DNA from: Unio delphinus
Lineage: Eukaryota > Mollusca > Bivalvia > Unionida > Unionidae
Assembly: GCA_029339505.1 (NCBI GenBank)
Contig: JAQISU010000231.1
Location: 1,204,001 to 1,268,000 of the forward strand
Direction: 5' to 3'
Length of the DNA: 64,000 nucleotides
Part shown: piece by piece, positions 8,697 to 20,358 of the stretch
How positions within the stretch are numbered: the first letter of the stretch is position 1
Layout of the letters: each line of letters begins with the position of its first letter
The notes under the pieces: model-generated
Told to the model about the DNA's origin: nothing
The model's input: the letters and a program-made list of their open reading frames with translations, nothing else
Databases searched by the model: none
Made by a program: the position numbers and the translations under genes

Positions 8697-11060
8697 TTGT
8701 TACGAAATGCCCGATATGGCTCAGTTAGACGACCATACTTTTTGTTATTATCAAGGTGTCTTGTTTCGCGCGTCATAATATTTTTTTATAAATATAATTT
8801 TTGTTTGTATCGCGTGACTCTTTGTTGCTTGTGCAGTACGTGCGAGTTATGTATCAATGCGCACAACTATATATATCATGTAGAAATCTTGAAGGGCAGA
8901 GCCACTAGAGAGAAGCTCTAAATGTATTTAGCTGTCGGGGCAGGGGCCATTTCCACTTAGTTTGAGCCAATGAGTTGGGTCCATTATATGTGTTTTAATC
9001 AACTTTTTTCATTGTTAACAACTAATATTCAGTTTCGTATAATAACGTTCAATATTGTATTATGTGGTTGCATTGTTTTATCGAACTTGTAATTCAATGT
9101 ATTAAGAGGGTATGATCTATGCAATTTGGTAGCGAGATGATAATTTTACCTGGTCGCTACTAATGTTGAAAACATAATATGTATGCACTAATGTCTTAAT
9201 ATAACGTATTTGTATTTTAATTGCATACCATTCCTACGTCACATTTCAAGCGGGTTATATTAACTCATTCGTAACCGTCGTATATTTTTAAGTAGTTACA
9301 ATTAAAACAGACTATTCGGAAAGTTGTTTCATTTCCACATTCCACATTTCCACTTACTGGGTATGAATAGCCGGATGAGATTGTGAATATGAGGATGTCT
9401 GGTGCACCATTACGAGGTTAAGCCACCAGTTGAGTGCCCACAGGTGCAAGTCTGGAGGTTAGAGTGACCGTTCCGAAAAGCAGGCCGAGTCAACACGGAT
9501 ATACACATGTGGTGATATCGACGTTGTGATAACAGTAGTGTTTGACAACATGAATTTTGTGATAACAGTAGTGTTTGACTATATGAAGTTTGTAAAAAGT
9601 ATTTGACTACATGAGTTTGATATAGTAGTCAGATCCGATTTCCTATTTGTTTTATATTCAAATTATATACCTTTGTGTTTGTTATTCTCGTGTCATTAGT
9701 GTGAGTGTTTAATACATTTTCATAGTCACTCACGAACGTGTTTGTTATTTCCTGAAACCCTGACCAGTCTCAAAGGGTGTCAGCTTGATTTTGATTACCT
9801 TTGTCACATAATTAGTATTTAGAAAAAACTTTTGTTATGCCTGAGAAATATTTGATTATTTGTGTTGTGCATGCGTACAACGCTATCTAGGATGAACAAA
9901 TGTTTTTTCCAGACAAGCGACATAACCAACATATATCTCGCCGCCGTAAACTACTTGCGGCTATGGACATCATAATCACGATATGCACGGGTATTTTACC
10001 CTGCATATTACTCACTGTTCTATGAATTTAAGCAAGATTACGGTAGAACCGCTCATGGTCACTTTGGATCTGTCGAAGAGAGTACACGTGGCATTTCTAT
10101 AAGCCATTGGTGTGAGTGTTAAATTTATATTTTATATGATATGCGAAGTTTATTGAGTTTGTATAATCATATCGTGTAAAGATTCATTAATTACAACACA
10201 TAGTTGAAACGCTATGAACTGTGAATTTCAAGTTGTTTTTAAGAGTTTAATATATTAGCATTTTCCAGAACTCATTATTATTACCAGTTTCGTTTTATTG
10301 TAACTAACGAGGCTAACGACGCTAACAGTCTAACTAGTCTAACGGATGTAACAAGACTGATGAGTTTAGCTAACGAATAGAGCTATCTAGATGTCTATAT
10401 GTCTGTACTTATGTCTGTACATGTGGAGGAGCCACGACTGTAGACGTAGCTGATTCAAGGGTGCCGTATGCTGTCTGTACGTGTATACGTATGACTGACT
10501 GTACATGTAGTGGACTCATGGAGGATGCGAGCGTCCGATACAATAGAGTGGGTCAACCCAAGGGACGTGATGAAACTGCGATTTATCGCTGTATGAATCG
10601 TGCGACTGTACAAAGGTAAAGAAGCATATGTTTATTCCAATTGTTGTTTCAGTTGGTATATTTGTATCTACATGAGATATTTTTTTATATCTTAGTTGAA
10701 TCCCAGGAGATTTGTGAATCTTACTGACAGTACAGAACATTTGAAACGAATTTGAAAACTTGAGATTGTTTGAATCCCAAGCCTAGTCTATACGTAAAAT
10801 TATGTGAATATCTTAATGTGTACTATTATTTGAACTGAGATTTCTTGAAGCTGTATATCAGATAGATATAATATTGGTTTATTTTCAATGTGTGAATGTT
10901 AGTATAGAGTGATTGGATCAATTGTATGTTAAGAGTGTGTGAGAATCATTGTAGTTTTACATCATATTTCTTTACTAATTCAGTTAATACATTTTCATCT
11001 TTCACACATTTTGTCTGAGTTATTCATTTAATCCAAAATCCACTGTTTCAATTCTGCGAC
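8697..11060. mobile_element. About 2.4-kb insertion nested in the LINE (possible solo LTR)
   Basis: The sequence interrupts one LINE between its endonuclease and RT parts. It begins near TGTTACGAAATGCCC and ends near TTCTGCGACA, so it can be bounded TG...CA like an LTR. I see no gag-pol frame, tRNA primer site or second LTR in it, and target duplications are not clean. Inside is a short direct duplication (GTGATAACAGTAGTGTTTGAC at 9519-9580). The class is uncertain; a solo LTR or a non-autonomous element are the best readings. Confidence 0.45.
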
Positions 11061-12165
11061 ATACCCTCCACCTTTATTTAATACTAAGAGAAACCTCCGT
11101 ATGATACTTAGAACCAAACTAATGCATGACATGCAATAAAACCTACCTAAACTTACTAACCTCTTACAGCACAGAACCACTCGATAACTGCCTGCGTTCA
11201 TTGCTTGAAAAACATGTCCCAACCATAAAATACAGATTATCAATAAAAAATTCTTTGGTATAGCAGTGGTAGGGAAAAGCTTCGCACAGCTTAAAGACAT
11301 TGCCGTAAAGCAGAGAGGATTTGGCTTTCATCCAGACTCACTATTCATAAACAAATCTATGAAGCCGCCAAGAAGAATGTCACAAACATAGTCCATTTAG
11401 TCAAATTATCCCACTACAGTACTAAGATCACGGTGAGTTTCAGCTGCAAACAGCTTTTCGAGGTAACTAACAAACTAACGTCAAGGAACAAATGTACACC
11501 ACTTCAACTACCTTCTATCCAGTAGACCTTGTGGACCTATTTGCAAATTTCTTGGATGACAAAGTACAAACCATTATAAGTTCGCTTGACAACACAATTT
11601 CAATTGACTCTTCACCATTGAGTTAAGATACAGAATTTCTGCAACAAACCTAAGGAGCATTTAAACATGTCTCTATGGATGTAGTACGGACAAAGTCATG
11701 TGATAGTGATCGAATTTCAACATCACCGCTGATAGAGTGTTTAGTTCCAATATTGCTTTCACTAACTGATGTTGTTAATATCTCTCTCATCCGGGGAATT
11801 CCCATCAGTTTTCCAAACTGCCATCGTAAAAACTCTGCTCAATAAACCAACACTTGATCATAATGATTTAAAGAACTACCGCCAAGTTTCGAATACCACG
11901 TTCATATAAAAAAATCTTCAAAAAATGTTGTTTTAGCCCAACTTTTATCTCATTTAAATTCAAACAGTCTTTTTAGCAATGTACAGTCTGCATATCGCCC
12001 TTGCCACATTACTGAAACTACTCTTCTGAAAGTACTTAATGATATTCTCTCTGCTTTGGATAGTGGAAAGATTACAGTCCTCACCCTCCTTGATTTCTGC
12101 AATACAAAATACTGCATCTGGAGTCACACAATCAATTTACACATACTAAATTTTAATATGGACTA
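11061..12165 (+). mobile_element. LINE fragment, copy 2, 3' part (reverse transcriptase)
   Basis: In broken frames this reads EPLDNCLRSLLEKHVPTI (about 11170-11225), SDRISTSPLIECLVPILLSL (about 11705-11763), then LLSHLNSN, SNVQSAYRPCH.TETTLLKV (about 11965-12030) and SALDSGKITVLTLLDF (about 12050-12095). These are the fingers and the approach to RT motif A of CR1/L2-type LINEs. The catalytic FADD region is missing, as the copy ends near 12165. Many frameshifts show it is inactive. It continues the copy at 7563-8696. Confidence 0.75.
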
Positions 12166-12729
12166 TAGAGCGACTGGAACACTCATGCAACTTTAACCTG
12201 AATTTACCAAAACCATGGAAAGTCACTAACTCTTCACTTCGTCACGTTTGCTCCTCATAACTGGGCTATTATTTCGGTCTGAGGACTATATTCTCATTAT
12301 CGACTTCCCATAATGAAATAAGTATTCACAAAATTCTAAGAAATCATTAAAACGAAATGCTTTACAGAAATGAGCATACTCCAAATGCATTACAGTATGC
12401 TAACGGGTGTCGTGTAAACGTAAGCAAACGGCGTCATGGCGTCCATTTTACAAAACTAAGAGTGAATCTGTTATTATTTTTTCTCACTTAAATTTATAAT
12501 AATATCCTGCTCGTAATGAAATTAATCAAATCATTATTTCATCATATCCGTACAATGGAAATACACTAATGTGTTATGCATCTTTCTTGTCGCTCATAAT
12601 TCAATTAAATTCTTCGCACAATGATATTTCGCTTTTACATTTTCGAAATTATGTTGGAATTGGTAGCATTCGACAAAACATACATTGTTATATGATTTGT
12701 TTACAGTAATGCAGTATTTTTGATCGAAG
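12166..12729. other. No gene seen
   Basis: AT-rich non-coding sequence between the LINE remnant and the 34-bp minisatellite. Confidence 0.5.
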
Positions 12730-13302
12730 GACACTAACACTGAGAATCGATTATTTAGTCGATTGAACTAACACTGGGATTGGGTTATTCGTTCAACGCA
12801 ACTTAGACATAGATTAGATTATTTGGTCGATGGAAATAACACTGGGATTGGATTATTTGATCGATGTAAATAACACTGGGATTGGATTATTTGATCGATG
12901 TAAATAACACTGGGATTGGATTATTTGATCGATGTAAATAACACTGGAATTGGATTATTTGATTGATGTAAATAACACTGGGATTGGATTATTTGATCGA
13001 TGTAAATAACACTGGGATTGGATTATTTGATCGATGTAAATAACACTGGGATTGGATTATTTGATCGATGTAAATAACACTGGGATTGGATTATTTGATC
13101 GATGTAAATAACACTGGGATTGGATTATTTGATCGATGTAAAAAACACTGGGATTGGATTATTTGATCGATGTAAATAACACTGGGATTGGATTATTTGA
13201 TCGATGTAAATAACACTGGGATTGGATTATTTGATCGATGTAAATAACACTGGGATTGGATTATTTGATCGATGTAAATAACACTGGGATTGGATTATTT
13301 GA
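12730..13302. repeat. 34-bp minisatellite, about 16 copies
   Basis: The unit contains GGGATTGGATTATTTGATCG followed by ATGTAAATAACACT, with a period of 34 bp (for example 12841, 12875, 12909). The last about 13 units are nearly identical. The first three (12730-12840) are diverged, a typical edge decay pattern. The homogeneity implies recent unequal exchange. There are no unique spacers, so it is not a CRISPR array. Confidence 0.95.
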
Positions 13303-13797
13303 ACACAATTTATCTTCATATGGACGTATACTTAATGAGCGTATATAAGGTAGATTCGCGTACTTCTAAACTACATACAATCATATTAATTGTCAGATGT
13401 ATATCTGTTTATTTCTCTATGTACGGTATATTAAAACCAGACAGAAGTTTCAACTAACATGAAAAACATCTTGTTTTAATCTGAATTGTCATTCACCGCC
13501 TCGAGCAGACCGAATTTCGATTTTAGTATGAGTACATATTTGAACAGCCAGACCATAGAAATAATCGAAGGCATATCCGAAAATTAGACACACACGTACA
13601 CATGCACACATATAAACACACGCTGAACTGCCTATAGATTTAGATTAAGTGAGATAAATCTTATCATATATGTCCTAGAATACCTACCAGATTCTGACTT
13701 TAATATGTGGCAAGGTAGAAATGACTGACACTGATTCCACCGTAACTATTATGTTATCCACATTGCCATTTTACTTACCAGTTGTAATTCATACACC

Positions 13798-13876
13798 AGT
13801 TAACCCACTAAGTAACCATTAAATGAATCCCCTTAATTAACCCACTAAGAAACCATTAAATGAATCCCCTTAATTA
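13798..13876. repeat. Two-copy 37-bp tandem duplication
   Basis: TAACCCACTAAG(T/A)AACCATT followed by AAATGAATCCCCTTAAT occurs twice head to tail with one mismatch. It is a local duplication with no coding content. The surrounding 13303-14261 shows no gene. Confidence 0.8.
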
Positions 13877-14261
13877 ACCCGCCAATTTGGTTTTATACCG
13901 CTAATTTATTTTCAGTTGGTGCCGGTTATAATAAAATTGAACTTTACCCCACAATACAAATATAGATGAAAATATAAAGCTATGCACTTATTTAATTTTG
14001 TTTACATTTAGCGAGTTCAGTTCATTATGATATTTAGAAGTGAATATTTCAAAGTTCAGAATATACTTTTGGATTTGAGCTACTATGAGAGCAAAAAAAA
14101 AATCGCCATATTTTGCCTTTTTATATCCCTTGATTTTTCCAATGGCTTTTCCAAGCTGAGGATGTTTAGAGATTGTTTTGTCACTTCATTTATATTATTT
14201 TAACATTCTATGCTGAAATATATTTAGTGTGAGATTTTTTGACGTTGCTTTAACAATTTTT

Positions 14262-14533
14262 CATCACATCACACCGGTGTTTAACGTTTTGCAGTTTGTA
14301 CTAATATCAAACACTGGGGCATCATGCCGCATACATGTAGCATGATGTCCCACCAAATCACACTATCCTGACACCAGGCCGACCAGTCATAACAATGAAC
14401 TCTTTAATGGTGAGCGCCTAGCAAGGCAGTTGTTTGTATAATTTTTACAAGTCTTTCGTATGATTTTGCCGGGGTTCGAACCCGTGACCTCCCTCACCCG
14501 GGACTCACGTTTTAACCACTAGACAACCAGAGC
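14262..14533 (-). mobile_element. tRNA-derived SINE (minus orientation)
   Basis: On the minus strand the head reads GCTCTGGTTGTCTAGTGGTT (box A region) and GGGTTCGAACCCCGG (box B and T-loop), a tRNA-like pol III promoter. It is followed by CAAAGACTT-type linker sequence and a body containing CATGATGCTACATGTATGCG and GGCATGATGCC. The same parts in the same order occur on the plus strand at 30093-30370. It is a SINE, not a functional tRNA, because the head has no complete cloverleaf. Confidence 0.8.
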
Positions 14534-15134
14534 GATAAATGAATAGAGATTCGTACCTTTCTTAAAAAAAGTTTTTTAATGTTTTTTTTTTGAAGTTCTG
14601 TGCAAAGTTGTAAACGATAGTTTTCAGTTATTTCAAAGAATAAAAATTAGTACTATTATTCATGCCAAAATTAAATTAAAATAGGTAAAACTTAATTTAT
14701 CGCTGATAAGATAAAGATGCTTGCAGTATCACCAATGATAGCAATCCGTATCCGTTTCTGGAATATTTACTTTTTTTCTCAGCTATAAAGAACAACTGTT
14801 TTTGACTATGCAAAAATGTCCCATTCTGAGTGAAAACTTGAGACCAGTCCATTGTCTCCATTCAAGCATTAACCAACCCATGTGCATACAGATGGTCACT
14901 ATCTAAAGCTGTCAAGGAAAATTCTTTTCCGGTATAAGGGGCACCCACACAGAACCACCCAATAACATTCATTCTTTTATTACGTAACGGCAGCAATAGT
15001 CTGGGATTTGGTTATGCAACTACCAATGTGCCAAAACCAAGTATGCATATAAGCGGTGAGACTTTTATTTGAATAATACAAAAAAGTTATATGCACAGAA
15101 ATCATATGCAAATAAGCGCAATACAGTTCAGTGG

Positions 15135-15221
<87 letters not shown>

Positions 15222-16028
15222 CTTTTTTAATTTTTAAAATGACGGTGTGCCAAATATGCCATCTATTACATGCATTCACATAATGTAAGCCATTTTGAAC
15301 TATGGGATAAATTCCAAACACATATTATGAATATAAAATGTTTCAATTTTTTTAAGAAATACAGTGGTGTATGCGAAAACAAACTCTTAAAGCAGGTTTT
15401 GCAGCAGTCTAAGAAATATCATTCTTTAAACGAGTTTCGTTAATTATTAATGACAATTGAATCCAGCTAATTCTCGTCTGTCTCAATGTTGAATTCTGCG
15501 CATGAAGGCTAAACTGGGTATAGCCCGTCAAATAAATAACGTCAAGAAAGATTTAAAATTACATTTGCTTTGGAATTGCAGGTTTTTCTTGACACGATGA
15601 CTGGAAACCTTCTCAGATTTCTGTAAAGACGAACGATATATGGAAAACATATATGCCATTATCTCTCAGATTCGATTAAATCCAGTTTTATCTAACAACA
15701 ACGTCGACAGATATTTCCCGTTAACAGGCAGAATTGTACTTAAAACCAAGCTTCGCCGAAATTATGAGAAAATGGTACATATATATTGTCTGTTTATTAT
15801 ATCATTTTCAGTTATATTAAGGGATTACCACTGTATATTATTGAAACAAAAATTTGGAAAACTGCAGGGAACTGTTATATAATTATACATAACATACTGA
15901 AAAGAAAACCTTGCAACATTAATATGCATAACAGTTATAACCCAAGTAATTGAAAATACTTTATGGGTCCGAAACTTTTGTTTTTAAAAGGTTGTAATTT
16001 ACATTTTTGTTAGGTTTTCTATACATTA
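14534..16028. other. No gene seen; (TA)n at 15138-15219
   Basis: Intergenic sequence with a perfect TA run of about 40 units. Reading frames across the run (IYIYIY...) are artefacts of the repeat. Confidence 0.7.
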
Positions 16029-16247
16029 TATATTATGAATATTTATATTTGGACATGACCTTGTCTAATATATATATATTATGGATAATTATATTTTGGA
16101 CATGACCTTGTCTAATATCTATATTATGTATGTATGTATGTATGTATGTATGTATGTATGTATGTATGTATGTATGTACGTATGTACGTATGTATGTATG
16201 TAGGTATGTATGTATGTAGGTAGGTAGGTAGGTAGGTAGGTAGGTAT
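16029..16247. repeat. 49-bp duplication followed by (TATG)n/(TAGG)n tetranucleotide array
   Basis: Two copies of a segment containing TTGGACATGACCTTGTCTAA (16029-16127) lead into a tetranucleotide array, TATG units grading into TACG and then TAGG units (about 16135-16247). Confidence 0.9.
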
Positions 16248-17814
16248 TCGAACAACTGCGGCTGTTACCACAGCAGCTGATGATTCCGTGTAATATTAGG
16301 TTGATGAAGACCCACATCCTAGAGTAAGTAATACGTTTTGCGGAAAAACCGTTGGTAGAGATGGGTTTGTTTCATGAGGGAGAAAGAATACATACCTAAA
16401 ATTACAAGAGACAGAATGTTGCTGCTTGCTTGCACCTTATGGAAAATGAGTTCAAGAAAGTTGATACGAGAAAAAGAATTCAAAACAATTCACTATTATG
16501 CTCGTTTATTACTTTTCTAGTTGATCACATTATTTCGAATCGCTGTTTGCAGCAAATTGAAATCATAGTGATAGTTTTTATTAGTGATCGATGAATTTAT
16601 ATCCATTCAAAATAATGGATATAGGAACTTTACAACCAGCGTTTACCTAATTAGTACTGCATCTACTATTAATAATCAGCTACAATGTGCATAGTTGCTT
16701 TAGGAAGCAGTCTTTAACCAATTCACTATTTATATGCTCTTCACAACTATTTCTTCTGCAGTCATGACAAATGACAAATTAAAAGAAATTATGTTATGAA
16801 CAATTGAAATATATTATTAGGTAAGATGGAGAGAGAAGAAATCATCAGGAGTGTCTGTTGTTTTTATTTGTAATAACAGTATACTTGGGATTGAACATTA
16901 AAATACAAGAATTGTCAGAATGTTAATGTATGTTAATGTATGTTACTGTACGTTAATGTATGTGGTTACTATACATGTCATTAAATTCAGAGACTTGTAA
17001 ATTTATTTGTTTCTTGACAGTCATAATTTTTATTTAGTCAAATAAAAAAAACACAAATGTTATCAGACACAACTGTTCAAAATGGCGGAAATTATTCCTT
17101 CATGTCTGGCTGTCTCTCGATTGTATTGTAACTTCCCTCCTACACTATTAAAGACACGAGCATGAAATTTCGGGATAAGACGCCAATCTTCCTACATATA
17201 TATTTTCATTACAACTCTTCAGATGGGACCCGTTTTTTGGAATAATTATTGTTTGTTAATATCGTAAGATCTAAAATCTTGAAGATAAAGATCTGAAGTT
17301 GGATTGTGTCATATTCAGTGCCTTACTAGATTCTTCAAAAGTATGTTTCATTAACTGCAATACAATTGTTACATTCAGGTTCCAAGGACTCACAAACACC
17401 ATGTAAGGGTCCTAAAAGTTTATATAAAAACAAGCTAAAATCTTTCACAAAAACTAGAAACAAACAATTCCAGTGTTGTGTTGACAGTCTCTGGTATCAA
17501 CTATCCAGAATGCAGGGATTAAAGTTCTGGCCAAATGTCTCTGCTAACAGGCTGGAATCTGATACAGCACCTAGGGTGACATCATACCTATAATAACAAT
17601 TATTGCATATCTTGAAAATTTGTGCAATGTTGCGACCTGTTTAAAATATGACTTTTTATAATTTCATGCCAATACATTGTCAATCTACGTGTGTGGGTTA
17701 ATTTGTTCTCAATGCTCATGCTTGATATCGAGACGTCCAGTCTGGTTATGTTCGTTGCCGGAGGACACGTGGAGTGAGTGTCGACAAATGCTGTAAACAA
17801 CTACCTCGGAGCAG
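16248..17814. other. No gene seen
   Basis: AT-rich. The open frame at 17366-17593 shows no family pattern and no convincing splice context. Confidence 0.5.
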
Positions 17815-18060
17815 AAGAATCTGTCTGCCTTCCTGGTTTTAACCTTTCACGTCATCCGTGGACTACGCCGAACTGTTTCCAGACTGGACATGGCCGTTGT
17901 GCAGTCAACGTTTTCTGATGTGGCAAGGCCACTGACACTTCATGTTGCTGTTGAACTAACTCTACAGACCATGTCATATATTGTGAACAACTGCCCACTG
18001 ACAAAGTTCCCCGGTGTACTGCAGGTTCTGCACCTTACTGACGATGGCGCTGTTAAATGA
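17815..18060 (+). mobile_element. 3' end of a second LINE type (Jockey/RTE-like ORF2 C-terminus)
   Basis: In two frames this reads PGFNLSRHPWTTPNCFQTGH then GRCAVNVF, followed by QTMSYIVNNCPLTKFPGVLQ and LHLTDDGAVK, then a stop. The pattern W-T-x-N-x-F-x-T-G-x-GRC ... C-x-C ... M-x-HIV-x-x-CPL ... L is the C-terminal zinc-knuckle region common to Jockey/RTE-like LINEs (recognised pattern). One stop and one frameshift are present. The upstream part of the LINE is missing. Confidence 0.7.
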
Positions 18061-18219
18061 ATGTGCACGCATTGCTCACTATTAATAATAAACGCCAATG
18101 CCGAAACTTCAATACATCTTGTCTTGTTATTAATAAACTTACGCTAAGAATGAATTTTGTTGGTATTGGTACGCGTTTGCCATCTATATAAAGATTCATA
18201 TCGATCATCTTTTTATTAT

Positions 18220-18325
<106 letters not shown>

Positions 18326-18754
18326 ATAGCGTACAATTTTAATGAATACCCCTTTGAGATGACCTGAGAATTGCACGAGAAATTTAATTGCTTATCTACT
18401 GCTCTACAACTGCGCATACGAAGTGATTTCGTAACAGGGGAATACATTGCTAGGTATTTAAACTCTTGAATCCCGTGGGTGTCAGTGGTAAATAGTTTTT
18501 TATTATCACATAAATTGATATGACAGCATACAAATTCATTCGCGCTGTATGTACCTCATTTTACAGGTTTTAGTTGTCACGTGACCAGATTACAAGGTTA
18601 GACAAATACCTTTGGCACAAATGGGATAGACCGGCATCCAACACCTTTGTAAGTCTTTGGTAAATATGACACCACATCTGCATCACTGTACATTGTCTCC
18701 AAATTACATGTACACAAATCTTGTTATAGCTATTTATTTTGGGATTGCGAGAGT

Positions 18755-18902
18755 AGCAGCAGAGAGGGTTAACCGACTAAATCGAAACGTCACCCTTTTT
18801 GGATTACCAAATCGACTAATGGTGACTAAAATCGATGTCCGTTCAATGACTACACCTAGCTTGACCCAGGCCAATGTTGTAGTCGACCCCTCTCTGCTGC
18901 TA
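18755..18902. repeat. Left terminal inverted repeat of element 2
   Basis: It starts AGCAGCAGAGAGGGTTAACC. The first 78 bp match the terminus of element 1 (3023 to 2946 on the complement). An inverted copy of the end motif (ACCCCTCTCTGCTGCT) closes the segment at 18902, so the 148 bp have their own about 15-bp inverted ends. Confidence 0.88.
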
Positions 18903-18989
18903 TCTCCATGTGTTAAATTGTCAATCTGATGATAAAAAAAATCTTGTACATAACATAGATCAAACAAAATGAATAATTCAGATAAACGA

Positions 18990-19297
18990 TTAATCTGAGA
19001 TTTTTTTTAACTTTGAGATATATTCTTCCTCGGTTGGAGGGTTTTCTTTTCTAGGTATCAAAACCCCTTCTTCGATCCTACGACGGTAATACGCCATCAA
19101 AGTTCTGTATTTATCTCCACCACATTTATTACAAATCCGATATTATCCTCGAACGCCAACATTGCATCATACACAATGTCAAGGATCAGCATGTGGATTT
19201 TTTGATAAAATGTATTTATGTATCTTGCAGTATTTTCCACGATATTTTTATTACATTTATCTCTGCTTCCTTGACGTAGCCATGTACAATTTTTCAT
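18990..19297 (-). pseudogene. Cys-rich zinc-finger protein, decayed (next to the left terminus)
   Basis: The minus strand begins with an ATG at 19297 behind a TATATA tract (MKNCTWLRQGSRDKCNK). After a frameshift it reads GKYCKIHKYILSKNPHADP, then NVGVRG, then YRICNKCGGDKYRTLMAYYR, and ends EEEYISKLKKISD at a TAA (18990-18992). Stops fall at positions where the intact relative at 24569-24805 has Cys or Glu. The CxxC/CxxH layout and the GVRG...C..CGG core are shared with that gene, so these are paralogues or diverged duplicates. The function is unknown; a nucleic-acid-binding early protein is a guess. Confidence 0.65.
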
Positions 19298-19363
19298 ATA
19301 TAAAATAGTATCTATTTAATTTAGTCAGAGGATATCTTTATCTTGTCAATCTGCTGCTACAAA

Positions 19364-20020
19364 TTAACCAAATATTTGATAGATACCTACACGATATATT
19401 GTCCTGGGATCATGCAGATTTATTGTTATAAAACCATACGGTGTTGCTTGCGCACGTGAAAAGAAATTTCTAAATTTATTTATGTCCATATGCCCGCTAC
19501 ACCAGGTCCTATGAATATTTCCTAGCGTGTGTGTATCATTTCCATTAAATACAGCTGAAATATTGCAATTATCTCTGATTACTTTCGGAATTTGTGTATA
19601 CCGCTGAGTTACGTAAATAACATCAGTATTTTTATGCCGTCCTCGAGAAAATATTCTTGCCGGATTCGTTTGTTTATGTAACATTACGTCATCATACACA
19701 ACTAAATTCTTAACGAATCCATCAAGATCATCGACAGATGGTGCTTCATCAATGTCGGTTATTAAATCAATAATATCATCACCTTTCAGCAATCGTGCGT
19801 TTTCATTAAATTCCTTAAGTACTTCGTAGCATCTCTGTTCATCTACAGATGGTGCAATTAAATACAATTTATTACATTTTAACCATCTCATTATCAAATT
19901 AAGTAATAATTGTGTTTTATCAGATCCAGACGGGCCTATTAGTATCATTCTTATCGAATTTGGTAACGCTGGATGATGTTTTACCTGTTCTCGTTTTCGT
20001 GAAAAATCAATTACATCCAT
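19364..20020 (-). CDS. A32-type packaging ATPase with broken P-loop
   Basis: This is a 218-residue frame, full length, collinear with the ATPase at 2101-2766. Walker B (LVVYDD) and the GRHKNTDVIYVTQRYTQIP segment are kept. The Walker A is GPSGSDKT: the glycine before the invariant Lys has become Asp. That position is needed for phosphate binding in P-loop ATPases (known), so the product is probably inactive although the frame is open. It is divergent from the zinc ribbon/PLA2 remnant over 16 bp. Confidence 0.9.
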   Translation of the reverse strand: MDVIDFSRKREQVKHHPALPNSIRMILIGPSGSDKTQLLLNLIMRWLKCNKLYLIAPSVDEQRCYEVLKEFNENARLLKGDDIIDLITDIDEAPSVDDLDGFVKNLVVYDDVMLHKQTNPARIFSRGRHKNTDVIYVTQRYTQIPKVIRDNCNISAVFNGNDTHTLGNIHRTWCSGHMDINKFRNFFSRAQATPYGFITINLHDPRTIYRVGIYQIFG

Positions 20021-20036
20021 AATATAATATTATATC
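20021..20036. promoter_or_regulatory. 16-bp divergent AT-only promoter
   Basis: The gap between the ATPase ATG (minus) and the zinc-ribbon ATG (plus) is AATATAATATTATATC, at the same place as the 17-bp gap in element 1. Assigned by position and composition. Confidence 0.45.
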
Positions 20037-20349
20037 ATGGATTTATATTGTTTACGCTGTATAGTTAAAACTCCAAATACTGATCTATCTACGGATACAA
20101 AAAAAAAGATATCAAACTTGATGAACAAGATCAGCCAAAATATGGTGAATATCCGGTAAATGCAATCAATAAAGCGTGTCACGTTCATGATGTAGCTTAT
20201 AAAAGTAAAGATCTGGAACAACGACATATAGCAGATGTGAAATTGATTCATGCATTGAATTCCATAAATAATAAAAATCTCAAGGAAGGATTAGCCAATT
20301 GGTTTGTAAAATTGCGATGAAAACCAAATTAGCAATAGGTGCTGGGTAA
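20037..20349 (+). pseudogene. Zinc ribbon/PLA2 protein with internal deletion
   Basis: It starts MDLYCLRCIVKTPNTDLSTD like the DUF5679 ribbon of element 1. The second knuckle, the linker and the PLA2 calcium loop are missing. After an A-run (20100-20108) the frame resumes at DIKLDEQDQPK and carries the catalytic helix KACHVHDVAYKSKD with its His-Asp pair. The C-terminus (MKTKLAIGAG) is in another frame. Loss of the YCGPGT loop makes enzyme activity very unlikely. It lies 9 bp upstream of the integrase start, the same order as in element 1. Confidence 0.75.
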
Positions 20350-20358
20350 TTCATTATA

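Noticed and set aside
12730..13302. CRISPR-like array of 34-bp repeats
   Set aside because: The units are contiguous with no unique spacers, and the context is eukaryotic.
14980..15321. Frames rich in IYIYIY, SLSLSL or RERERE over microsatellites (also at 18157-18447, 27379-27651, 29707-30013, 32180-32522, 42683-42945, 44796-45014, 48574-48815, 49569-49859)
   Set aside because: Translations of (TA)n, (GA)n and (CT)n runs, not genes.
17366..17593. Possible host exon
   Set aside because: Frame has no family pattern and no good donor site at its end.
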